The notes beneath the pieces were generated by a model that worked only from the letters and a program-made list of their open reading frames with translations, was not told where the DNA came from and did no database searches. A DNA stretch of 5,012 bases, taken from positions 1-5,012 of the forward strand of contig CAZNDN010000216.1 in NCBI GenBank assembly GCA_964571815.1, written 5' to 3'. Numbering within the stretch: position 1 is the first letter of the stretch; each line of letters starts with the position of its first letter. Position numbers and translations under genes: made by a program. Below are positions 1 through 5,012 of this stretch, in pieces. This DNA is from CAZNDN01 sp964571815 (GTDB lineage Bacteria > Fibrobacterota > Chitinivibrionia > Chitinivibrionales > WJKA01).

Positions 1-1131
1 GGTGTAGGGCGCATATTTACTGAGCAGACCTTCCAGATACTCAAAGTGATTGTGCTCCTTGTAGGCAGGCGTTCGCCAAAACACCCGCTCCGGTGAGGTG
101 TCGCCGTGCAAAGGCTGAATAAGAAAGGTGATATCGGCATTGGGGTTGCGTACCAGCAACTCCGAGATGAATCTGAGATAGAAGCGGACGTCCTTCGCGT
201 TGTTCTCCGTTTCGCGGTGAACAAGAACAATATTTTGAAATCCTTTCCTGAAACAGTATTCCGCCGCCGTCCGGACTACATTCGTGATGATAGTTCCGTG
301 GCAGAAATACTCTGTATGTCTGGGTATGCGACGTTCCGTGCCGCTTTCCGAATGCCTTCCGCAGACCAGAATCCTCTTCCCACTTCTTGACAAAAATGTT
401 TCAAGTGACTGGATTTGTGGAAAGAGAGTCAGTAGTCTATCGGACGTTACGCCGGTTATAATGAAACGTGCGATATCACTTTTCTGCAAAGCCCGCGGCC
501 GAAGGAAGAGAGCCATCCTGCCTGAATCCTCAAATCGTATGCTCAAGCGGTGGTTGTGAAGCTCATCTTCCAGAAATTCGAAAGCATGAAGAATCTCGGA
601 ATTCGACGTAAGGTCGGTAGAATCACCTTCGGAAAAATTCAAGCATACAACAGTGCTCTTTGCGCCGAAATCGCGTATTGACTGGAGACCACCCACCCAG
701 AACTTCTTCCCCACTCGTCTGACCAATCCGCGCTGCTGAAGTATCCGGTAAGCGTTCGTGACACTTGCCTGACCTGCTTTGAACTGCCGGGACAATAACT
801 TGACCGCGGGAAGCGCTTCCCCATGCTTCAGCTTCCCCGCGGCAATGTCCTCCGTCAACGCATCGGCAATGGAAAGAACCGAAGAGGTACTATGGTTCGA
901 TTCCAGATTACGTGGCTGGGGCATCCGGGAGGTAACAAACAAACCCTTGCCACGAATGGCCGTAAGCCGGCCATCCTGGATATACGATTTGAGGCTTTTC
1001 TGTACAGTAGATTTAGAAAGCCCGAAATTCCGCGACAATGCACGAATCGTTGGAAGGCGATTGCCGGATGCGGGATCGGCAAGGGTTGTATCAACCCATT
1101 GTAGCAAGTCTCGTGAATGCCCTCTTGTCAT
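1..1131 (-). CDS. Tandem GntR wHTH regulator with LacI-like effector domain (partial, 3' end off window)
   Basis: Reading leftward from ATG at 1131, 377 codons are open to the window edge, so the C terminus is missing. Residues about 8-67 form a GntR-type winged helix: LPTIRALSRNFGLSKSTVQK is a classic recognition-helix region and RGKGLFV a wing. Residues about 86-147 form a second one (ALPAVKLLSRQF, SVTNAYRILQQRGLVRR). From about residue 160 the pattern suggests a LacI/periplasmic-binding-protein fold: a FIITG strand (223-227), RILVCG (253-258), then AAEYCFRKGFQNIVLVH (289-305), resembling the LacI segment where the chain crosses between subdomains. GntR and LacI families commonly bind operators and release or bind them on sensing sugars. 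The inferred role is cytoplasmic control of the neighbouring, divergently oriented secreted-protein genes and perhaps of itself. GGGGTG at 1135-1140 (minus) lies three bases before the ATG and supports this start. Two DNA-binding domains in one chain is unusual. The CDS is near certain; the effector-fold call is less so. Confidence -1.
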   Translation of the reverse strand, partial: MTRGHSRDLLQWVDTTLADPASGNRLPTIRALSRNFGLSKSTVQKSLKSYIQDGRLTAIRGKGLFVTSRMPQPRNLESNHSTSSVLSIADALTEDIAAGKLKHGEALPAVKLLSRQFKAGQASVTNAYRILQQRGLVRRVGKKFWVGGLQSIRDFGAKSTVVCLNFSEGDSTDLTSNSEILHAFEFLEDELHNHRLSIRFEDSGRMALFLRPRALQKSDIARFIITGVTSDRLLTLFPQIQSLETFLSRSGKRILVCGRHSESGTERRIPRHTEYFCHGTIITNVVRTAAEYCFRKGFQNIVLVHRETENNAKDVRFYLRFISELLVRNPNADITFLIQPLHGDTSPERVFWRTPAYKEHNHFEYLEGLLSKYAPYT

Positions 1132-1325
1132 TAGCACCCCATTACAAAAATAATATAAGTAGGACACCCAAGTATTTGGTTGGTCAAAATGTTGTGTTTT
1201 CCGTGTCACACGCCTTTATCTTCCAGACAGGTCAATCACCATCCTGCGCAAAAGGATCTCTCCCGGCAAGCCGGCAATAGGCAGAGTGATCCGGGAGCGA
1301 ATCGAGCAGTGATGTAAGATTACGG
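1132..1325. other. Divergent intergenic region
   Basis: This stretch separates the leftward regulator from the rightward genes. I see no convincing gene on either strand. It holds the AT-rich promoter-like block near 1141-1158, the small palindrome at 1168-1179, and a GC-rich inverted repeat, CTCCCGG (1260-1266) with CCGGGAG (1291-1297), separated by 24 bases. No T tract follows the inverted repeat, so it is not a clear terminator. No clear promoter for the rightward genes was found here. Confidence -1.
1150..1179 (-). promoter_or_regulatory. Possible promoter and operator of the regulator gene
   Basis: On the minus strand an AT-rich block gives TATATT (1157-1152) or the overlapping TATTAT (1155-1150), placed to start a short leader before the GGGGTG ribosome site. 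No good -35 box is found at the usual spacing (ACCAAA is the best). Just upstream lies CCAAGTATTTGG (1168-1179), a 12-base sequence symmetric at 10 positions, the size and kind of site a dimeric GntR/LacI protein could bind. Autoregulation is inferred only from position. Confidence -1.
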
Positions 1326-1408
1326 CTTTCTTTGACAAGGGTACACTGCCTCTTCCGTCGAAAGCAAAACGCAAGCATGTTGAACAACGATACAACCGGG
1401 AGGAACGG
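1326..1408 (+). repeat. Duplicated leader, copy 1 (in front of the pseudogene)
   Basis: This segment aligns almost without gaps to 3938-4021, the leader of the intact propeller gene. Shared stretches include ACAAGGGTAC versus ATAAGGGTAT, a GCCTCT block, a GTCGAA block, and the end GAACAACGATACAACCGGGA. It carries a ribosome site GGGAGGA at 1398-1404, just as in the intact copy. The duplication therefore included upstream sequence and not only coding sequence. Confidence -1.
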
Positions 1409-1700
1409 ATGAGACCCTTTTGCGGACACGTTTTCTGCTCACACTCTTTTCGCGTGTACGGGATGCGTTGGCCGGCGACCCGGGCTGCGGCATGGATGCG
1501 TATCGGTGCCGGCAGCTCGGCAGTATGCTGATGTTGCCGGACTGCAAGTGGGGACAAGGTCGAGAGGCTGTCTTCGTCGAAAGCACTAGTGGCTAGTGCG
1601 ACGGTCCCAACCGCGGTGCAACAAGGATGGTTTTCTATGAAGGTGGCGAAAGCGGAAGTATTTGGGTACAGAACCGTTATGGAAGCGAGCATTTTCGCAC
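1409..1700 (+). pseudogene. Truncated, frameshifted copy of the propeller gene at 4022
   Basis: Starting at ATG 1409, aligned to ATG 4022, the intact gene has five T's in its early T run and this copy has four (near 1415-1418). Restoring that one base gives a paralogous reading: LRTRFLLTLFSRV versus LRAGILLSLFTRV, then GMDAYRC versus GMDAYQC, LMLPDCKWGQGREAV versus LMLLDCKSGQNREVV, and GPNRGATRMVF versus GPNRDATKITF. A TAG at 1594-1596 replaces the TGG for Trp63 of the intact protein. Similarity continues as EGGESGSIWVQ to about 1700 and then ends where the ribosome site of the next gene begins. It is thus a signal peptide plus the first propeller repeat only, disabled three ways: frameshift, nonsense codon and truncation. 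Having only two small lesions in about 97 codons suggests fairly recent decay. Expression of a functional protein is unlikely. Confidence -1.
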
Positions 1701-1710
1701 TCAGAGATCA

Positions 1711-1718
1711 AGGGAGGT
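1711..1718 (+). promoter_or_regulatory. Ribosome binding site deciding the start of the DUF5060 gene
   Basis: AGGGAGGT sits five bases before ATG 1724. The same frame is open upstream to 1589, but that extension runs over the pseudogene and lacks such a site. The hydrophobic signal peptide begins exactly at 1724. Confidence -1.
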
Positions 1719-1723
1719 CGGTT

Positions 1724-2581
1724 ATGTCTCTGTCATTGAAGTCGTTACTTGTGCTGTTCACGCTGTCTGCGGTTGGGTATAGTACCGATTTCGGCTCAAA
1801 ATCGGTAACGCAATGGAGTCCGTACCTTGAATGGGAAATCGGCAATGTTTCCTATTCGGGCAATGCGTATGATGTTATCGCAACGGTTACCTTCGAGCAC
1901 CAGGGCAGTGACGCCCGGCACGAAACCGAGATGTTCTTTGACGGTAACGACACTTGGAAATTCCGATTTACCGGTACGAAAACCGGAACGTGGACCTTTT
2001 CCACGTCAAGTGACAACGGGGATCTCAACGGGCATTCAGGTGAGGTGAATGTATCGCCGAACCCGGACAAGTCCATTCCCGGATTTCTGGTTGCATCGGA
2101 TAACAAGTTCGCGCTGCAGAAGGGAGATAACGGGGAACTTGTGGGAATTCCAGGCCACGTGTTCAATCCGTGGATGGATGATCGTGACCACCATGCACGC
2201 CCTGATCTCTACCTGGCGGAGATTGACAATGTAATTGCAGGTGCAAAAGAGAACGGATTCACCCGCCTGTTCATGGATGAATTGGGCAACGCATGGTTCA
2301 AGCTGGGGGCGAAAGGCTGGGACAACCACAACAGCGATGAACCCGACCGTGCGACATTTGAAGCCCTCGAAAAAATCATCACTGAGCTTCACAAGAACGG
2401 CATGTCGTTTCATATATGGGCATGGGGAGATGAAGCACGGAAATGGACCCCCAAGGGTGTTGCGGGCGGTACCAACGGTTATGCGGACCGGCGGGTGCAG
2501 CGCTACATTGCGGCACGGCTCGGTCCCCTGCCGAACTGGACCATGGGCTATGGTTTTGATCTGCAGGAATGTATCTGGTGA
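1724..2581 (+). CDS. Secreted DUF5060 / apiosidase-like glycoside hydrolase, C-terminally truncated
   Basis: The product is 285 residues. Residues 1-20 look like a signal peptide (MSLSLKSLLVLFTLSAVGYS). Residues about 28-110 match the DUF5060 beta-sandwich: QWSPYLEWE, the aromatic-rich FFDGNDTWKFRF (71-82), GTWTFSTSSDNG (88-99), and a closing SGEVNV strand. From about 111 a TIM-barrel of the apiosidase-like/DUF4038 type begins: FTRLFMDELGN (179-189), FHIWAWGDEARKWTP (229-243), and YIAARLGPLPNWTMGYGFDL (261-280). Such enzymes act outside the cytoplasm on plant or microbial polysaccharide side chains; the exact substrate cannot be read here. In relatives the GYGFDL motif is followed by an acidic residue, Trp, and the rest of the barrel. 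Here it reads LQECIW and then stops, so roughly the last part of the barrel and everything beyond is gone. The protein is probably inactive or misfolded. Family assignment is confident; activity is doubtful. Confidence -1.
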   Translation: MSLSLKSLLVLFTLSAVGYSTDFGSKSVTQWSPYLEWEIGNVSYSGNAYDVIATVTFEHQGSDARHETEMFFDGNDTWKFRFTGTKTGTWTFSTSSDNGDLNGHSGEVNVSPNPDKSIPGFLVASDNKFALQKGDNGELVGIPGHVFNPWMDDRDHHARPDLYLAEIDNVIAGAKENGFTRLFMDELGNAWFKLGAKGWDNHNSDEPDRATFEALEKIITELHKNGMSFHIWAWGDEARKWTPKGVAGGTNGYADRRVQRYIAARLGPLPNWTMGYGFDLQECIW

Positions 2582-2631
2582 AGATTCCGGTTTCAGGCGA
2601 CCGGTCCCGTGCAACACAAGTGCTCTTCTGA
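2566..2631 (+). pseudogene. Out-of-frame C-terminal tail remnant of the DUF5060 gene
   Basis: One frame away from the truncated enzyme, GGA at 2566 opens a reading GMYLVKIPVSGDRS, then RATQVLF, ending at TGA 2629-2631. G-[IVM]-Y-L-V-K/R near the end of a protein is the usual final strand of sorting-type C-terminal domains in secreted proteins of Bacteroidota and Fibrobacterota. Its position, starting exactly where the enzyme's conserved motif breaks off, suggests it was the enzyme's own C terminus before an internal deletion joined the two pieces out of frame. The tail is short, so the match rests on pattern rather than on strong similarity. Confidence -1.
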
Positions 2632-2684
2632 GATCCAGGGGTTACTCTGCAACGGTTTGTTATTCGATCATGGCTTACAACCAG

Positions 2685-2692
2685 AGAGGTGA
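2685..2692 (+). promoter_or_regulatory. Ribosome binding site for the propeller gene at 2697
   Basis: AGAGGTGA lies four bases before ATG 2697. It directly follows TACAACC (2676-2682), the same heptamer that precedes the ribosome sites at 1398 and 4011. This favours 2697 over the in-frame ATGs at 2670 and 2736. Confidence -1.
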
Positions 2693-2696
2693 CCTG

Positions 2697-3866
2697 ATGA
2701 CGGTTCATACGAATTCTTTTCCCTGGTACCGCGAAATGAGAGTGCTCTTGAGGATGTGTATTGCGGCATGGGTGCTTGCGCCTTTGTGCTACGCGGACGA
2801 AGCGCTCACTGTGGCCGACCTTTTGAACGGCCGGCGCGCTTTGCAGTGCTTTCATAATGGTACGAATGTGGTTTACTGCAAAGATTTGTTGTCGGGGGAA
2901 ACCCGGGAAGTGTTCACACGGGCGGAGGAGACGTGGGAGAAATGGTGCGGCACCATTAATCGCGACGGTACCAAACTGACCTGCAACGACGGTTCCGTAC
3001 CCATTGTTATCAACCTCGACGGCAGCAACAAGGAGGCCATAGCTCCTGTGGGAACAAACTGCCATTTCCGGCGAGACGAAAGCAGCGAAGACTGGGTTGT
3101 GTACACCGGTGAAAATGAAAGCAAGAACAGGGCGGGGACAACATGGAAGGTGCGTATCGACAAGACTACGAACGAACCGGTGGAATCCACTCGCACGAAG
3201 ATCGCCGATATTCAATTCAGTTGCGGCTTCAACGGATCGGGTGTGTACCTGGGTGAGTCGTACGGCACGTCAATCATCATGAATGTCGAGACGGGAGAGC
3301 AATCCCCGGATTTCAACGACACCCGAAACTGTGTGGGCACCATGCACCCCGGCGACAAGCCCTGGATCATGTTTGAAGAAAGCCCCGCGCACGACATGGT
3401 AGGCATCTTTGCGTGGAATGAATCGGATAATTCCGCCCGGAGGATATGGCGTCTTGAAAAGGACAGCATCTTCGGCAACTGGTCGCCGAACAACGAGAAT
3501 TTCGGTGTCATCCTGAAAAACAGACACCGTGCGGAATACAATGGCGCTCTTTTCCTTGTCGGCATATCGGTTGACACCAGCGGCGACGGCGACAACGACG
3601 GTTCTTCGCGGATTGCCCCCATGGAAATCAGCGGCATGGTGGGCGGACCGTGGGTGGAACAGGGAATGGTCAATTGCGACAATGTATTCAGGCACCGCGG
3701 ACATGTACTCCCGAACAGGCCAAACAGCCTTACGCTCGTGCACGGGTCGAAGACGGTCCGCGACAAAACGCTGAGCGTCTTTGGTTTGAGCGGACGATTG
3801 ATATCGAACCGCGGTTCGGGGTTTTGTAATCCGGAAGCGTACTACCTCGTTGTCCCAAGGAGGTAA
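2697..3866 (+). CDS. Secreted TolB-like propeller protein with sorting-type C terminus
   Basis: The product is 389 residues. A signal peptide with a long polar start (hydrophobic core about 16-33, ending LAPLCYA before DEALT) indicates export. The mature protein opens with VADLLNGRRALQC and then shows a TolB/PD40-like repeat at about 83-116 (INRDGTKLTC, IVINLDGSNKEAI). Further blade-like segments follow: GVYLGESYGTSIIMNVETGE, an NC-x4-HPG motif (211-219), WSPNNENFGV (262-271) and GGPWV (316-320). All of these recur in the protein encoded from 4022. The last 29 residues, beginning VFGLSGRLI and ending YYLVVPRR, resemble a secretion/sorting C-terminal domain (compare VYDLSGRLV...GVYLV). I infer an extracellular or surface propeller, possibly for binding glycan or protein. 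No catalytic motif is recognised and no named family beyond the repeat type. Several cysteines in the mature part could form disulphides. The gene follows the broken enzyme by 115 bases in the same direction. The alternative start at 2736 would give a shorter, more typical signal peptide. Confidence -1.
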   Translation: MTVHTNSFPWYREMRVLLRMCIAAWVLAPLCYADEALTVADLLNGRRALQCFHNGTNVVYCKDLLSGETREVFTRAEETWEKWCGTINRDGTKLTCNDGSVPIVINLDGSNKEAIAPVGTNCHFRRDESSEDWVVYTGENESKNRAGTTWKVRIDKTTNEPVESTRTKIADIQFSCGFNGSGVYLGESYGTSIIMNVETGEQSPDFNDTRNCVGTMHPGDKPWIMFEESPAHDMVGIFAWNESDNSARRIWRLEKDSIFGNWSPNNENFGVILKNRHRAEYNGALFLVGISVDTSGDGDNDGSSRIAPMEISGMVGGPWVEQGMVNCDNVFRHRGHVLPNRPNSLTLVHGSKTVRDKTLSVFGLSGRLISNRGSGFCNPEAYYLVVPRR

Positions 3867-4021
3867 ATAATTCTTTCTCTCAGATCATTATGTACAGTTT
3901 GAAAAGGGAACTCGAAAAAGAACGAAAAAAAAACGCAGGTTCCTTCGATAAGGGTATTCCGCCTCTCCTGTCGAAGGGGATATACAAGCAGGCTGAACAA
4001 CGGTACAACCGGGAGGATCGG
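3867..4021 (+). repeat. Intergenic leader, copy 2 of the duplicated leader (repeat part 3938-4021)
   Basis: Between the two propeller genes the first 70 bases are AT-rich with a run of nine A's (3925-3933). From 3938 the sequence matches 1326-1408. It contains the hairpin at 3942-3977, the heptamer TACAACC at 4004-4010 and the ribosome site GGGAGGA at 4011-4017. No terminator with a T tract follows the upstream gene, so read-through into the next gene is possible. Confidence -1.
3942..3977 (+). other. Leader hairpin upstream of the 4022 gene
   Basis: CCTTCGA (3942-3948) pairs with TCGAAGG (3971-3977) over a 22-base loop. In the duplicate leader the arms read TCTTTGA and TCGAAAG: the inner pairs survive with G-T wobbles and the outer ones are partly lost. 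No U tract follows. It may be a leader structure or chance. Confidence -1.
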
Positions 4022-5012
4022 ATGAAACTCTTTTTGCGGGCAGGTATTCTGCTTTCACTTTTCACTCGTGTATGGGCGGCATCGGTAAGCGACCTGGTCG
4101 GCGGGATGGATGCGTACCAGTGCTGGGGGCGAGGCAGTACGCTCATGCTTCTCGACTGCAAGTCCGGTCAAAATCGAGAGGTTGTCTCCGTCGGAGGAAA
4201 TGTTAGCTGGGCCGGCGGGCCGAACCGCGATGCAACGAAGATTACGTTTGAAGCCGGCGGTGGTATCTATGTTGTTGACTGGGATGGGGGAAATCTTAAG
4301 AGAGTCGCGTCCGGGAATTCGCCCCATTTCCTGGGTACCGACCAGGTGGTCTACGTTGGAGGGGGCGGCACGTACAAAGTGCGGATCAACGCATCCAACA
4401 ACGAGCCCGGCGGGTCGACCAAACTGTCGGGCACGCAGTGTGAAGCGGGTATTACCGGCAACGGCCGATATCTTGCGGAAACATACCGGAGATCCTTCAT
4501 GATCGAGATAAGCACCGGTAAGCAATCACCTCATTTCAACAACAGTCAGAACTGCAGCGGCTCGGCTCACCCGGGCAACAAGGTTCAGATGATGTTCAAC
4601 CGGGACCCGGGACACAACGCAATGGTGATCGGGGAATGGGACCCCGGCAGCAATTCCACGAGGATCGTCTGGTCTTACGGCGGCAGCGAGATTTTCGGCC
4701 TGTGGTCGGTCAACCACGAGAACTTCGGTGTTTTTGGAGAACACGACAAGAACTTCAAATTGGTCAGAATCAGCGACAAGCAGTCGGCCGGCATCAATAT
4801 TGGCGGGGTGTATTGCGGAGGTCCGTGGGTGGGCAACCGCGGCAACCCCGAGCCGCCGCCTCCTCCGCCGCCGGAGGACGACACGCCTCCCTCGGCGCCG
4901 TCCAACCTCTCGGCAACCGCCGACGGCAAGACGAAGATCAACCTGAGCTGGGATGAGGCATCGGACGACGAAAGCGGTATCAAAGAGTACAACATCTACC
5001 GCAACGGTGAGA
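4022..5012 (+). CDS. Secreted TolB-like propeller protein with Pro-rich linker and FN3 domain (partial, 3' end off window)
   Basis: From ATG 4022, 330 codons are open to the window edge. A signal peptide (MKLFLRAGILLSLFTRVWAA) is followed by VSDLVGGMDAYQC. A clear TolB/PD40-like repeat lies at about 63-97 (GPNRDATKITF, IYVVDWDGGNLKRV). Later segments match the protein at 2697: GNGRYLAETY, IEISTGKQSPHFN, NC-x4-HPG (177-185), VNHENFGVF (230-238) and GGPWV (266-270). Seven prolines in a row (278-284) and an acidic EDD form a linker. An FN3 domain then starts at about 288 (PPSAPSNLSATA, INLSWDEASDDESGI, YNIYRNGE). FN3 repeats are common spacers in secreted carbohydrate-active proteins; a catalytic, binding or sorting module may follow beyond the window. 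GGGAGGA at 4011-4017 supports this start. The frame is also open upstream to ATG 3890, but that would put a 44-residue charged segment before the signal peptide. Function is not known; an extracellular location is well supported. Confidence -1.
   Translation, partial: MKLFLRAGILLSLFTRVWAASVSDLVGGMDAYQCWGRGSTLMLLDCKSGQNREVVSVGGNVSWAGGPNRDATKITFEAGGGIYVVDWDGGNLKRVASGNSPHFLGTDQVVYVGGGGTYKVRINASNNEPGGSTKLSGTQCEAGITGNGRYLAETYRRSFMIEISTGKQSPHFNNSQNCSGSAHPGNKVQMMFNRDPGHNAMVIGEWDPGSNSTRIVWSYGGSEIFGLWSVNHENFGVFGEHDKNFKLVRISDKQSAGINIGGVYCGGPWVGNRGNPEPPPPPPPEDDTPPSAPSNLSATADGKTKINLSWDEASDDESGIKEYNIYRNGE

Noticed and set aside
106..559. Plus-strand open frames at the left end
   Set aside because: They lie opposite the regulator, whose minus-strand frame is open for 377 codons and carries clear winged-helix domains.
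1260..1297. GC-rich inverted repeat as a terminator
   Set aside because: Only seven pairs over a 24-base loop, with no T tract, and no gene ends next to it.
1332..1337. Perfect TTGACA box
   Set aside because: No -10-like sequence lies 16-18 bases downstream, and the aligned intact leader does not keep the box.
1216..1692. Antisense open frame of 158 codons
   Set aside because: It lies opposite the pseudogene, whose plus-strand similarity to the 4022 gene explains the sequence; the antisense product shows no family features.
1589..1723. Longer start for the DUF5060 gene
   Set aside because: This part aligns in another frame to the propeller paralogue. The strong ribosome site and signal peptide start at 1724.
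2235..2696. In-frame upstream extension of the propeller gene, open for 154 codons
   Set aside because: It overlaps the DUF5060 coding sequence in another frame and its translation shows no domain. The ribosome site and signal peptide place the start at 2697.
2379..3215. Long antisense open frame (278 codons)
   Set aside because: It lies opposite two well-supported genes, and its translation shows no recognisable domain and irregular composition.
3857..3864. Perfect AAGGAGGT at the end of the first propeller gene
   Set aside because: No ATG, GTG or TTG follows at the right spacing; it encodes the final Arg-Arg codons and the stop, so it is probably coincidental.
3890..4021. Earlier ATG for the second propeller gene
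   Set aside because: It would put 44 charged residues before the signal peptide, and 4022 has the strong ribosome site. It is kept only as an open point in the leader finding.

Overview
The window looks like a bacterial chromosomal segment of moderate GC from a saccharolytic, Gram-negative-type organism. Exported proteins carry signal peptides, TolB-like propeller repeats, a Pro-rich linker with an FN3 domain, and ends that resemble C-terminal sorting domains of the Fibrobacterota/Bacteroidota kind. Fibrobacterota or Chitinivibrionia-like bacteria are my best guess, with low confidence and from style alone.

Layout. (1) Positions 1-1131, minus strand: the first 377 codons of a transcriptional regulator that runs off the left edge. 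It has two tandem GntR-type winged-helix domains followed by what looks like a LacI/periplasmic-binding-protein effector domain. (2) Positions 1132-1325: divergent intergenic region with an AT-rich promoter-like block and a small palindrome. (3) Positions 1326-1700: a decayed copy of the leader and 5' end of the gene at 4022, broken by a one-base loss in a T run and by a Trp-to-TAG change. (4) Positions 1724-2581: a secreted DUF5060/apiosidase-like glycoside hydrolase that stops in mid-barrel. Directly at the break, another frame encodes what looks like the enzyme's original C-terminal tail (2566-2631), which points to an out-of-frame internal deletion. (5) Positions 2697-3866: an intact secreted TolB-like propeller protein with a sorting-domain-like C terminus. 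(6) Positions 4022-5012: its paralogue, which continues through a Pro-rich linker into an FN3 domain and off the right edge.

Biologically this reads as a secreted carbohydrate-use locus beside a probable sugar-responsive regulator. It has been remodelled by duplication and decay of one propeller family (three copies here, one dead) and by loss of most of the enzyme. The propeller proteins are shared by no named family I recognise beyond TolB/PD40-like repeats, so their function is open. The most notable items are the double-GntR regulator, the deletion scar in the enzyme, the dead paralogue, and a leader sequence shared by the three propeller copies.
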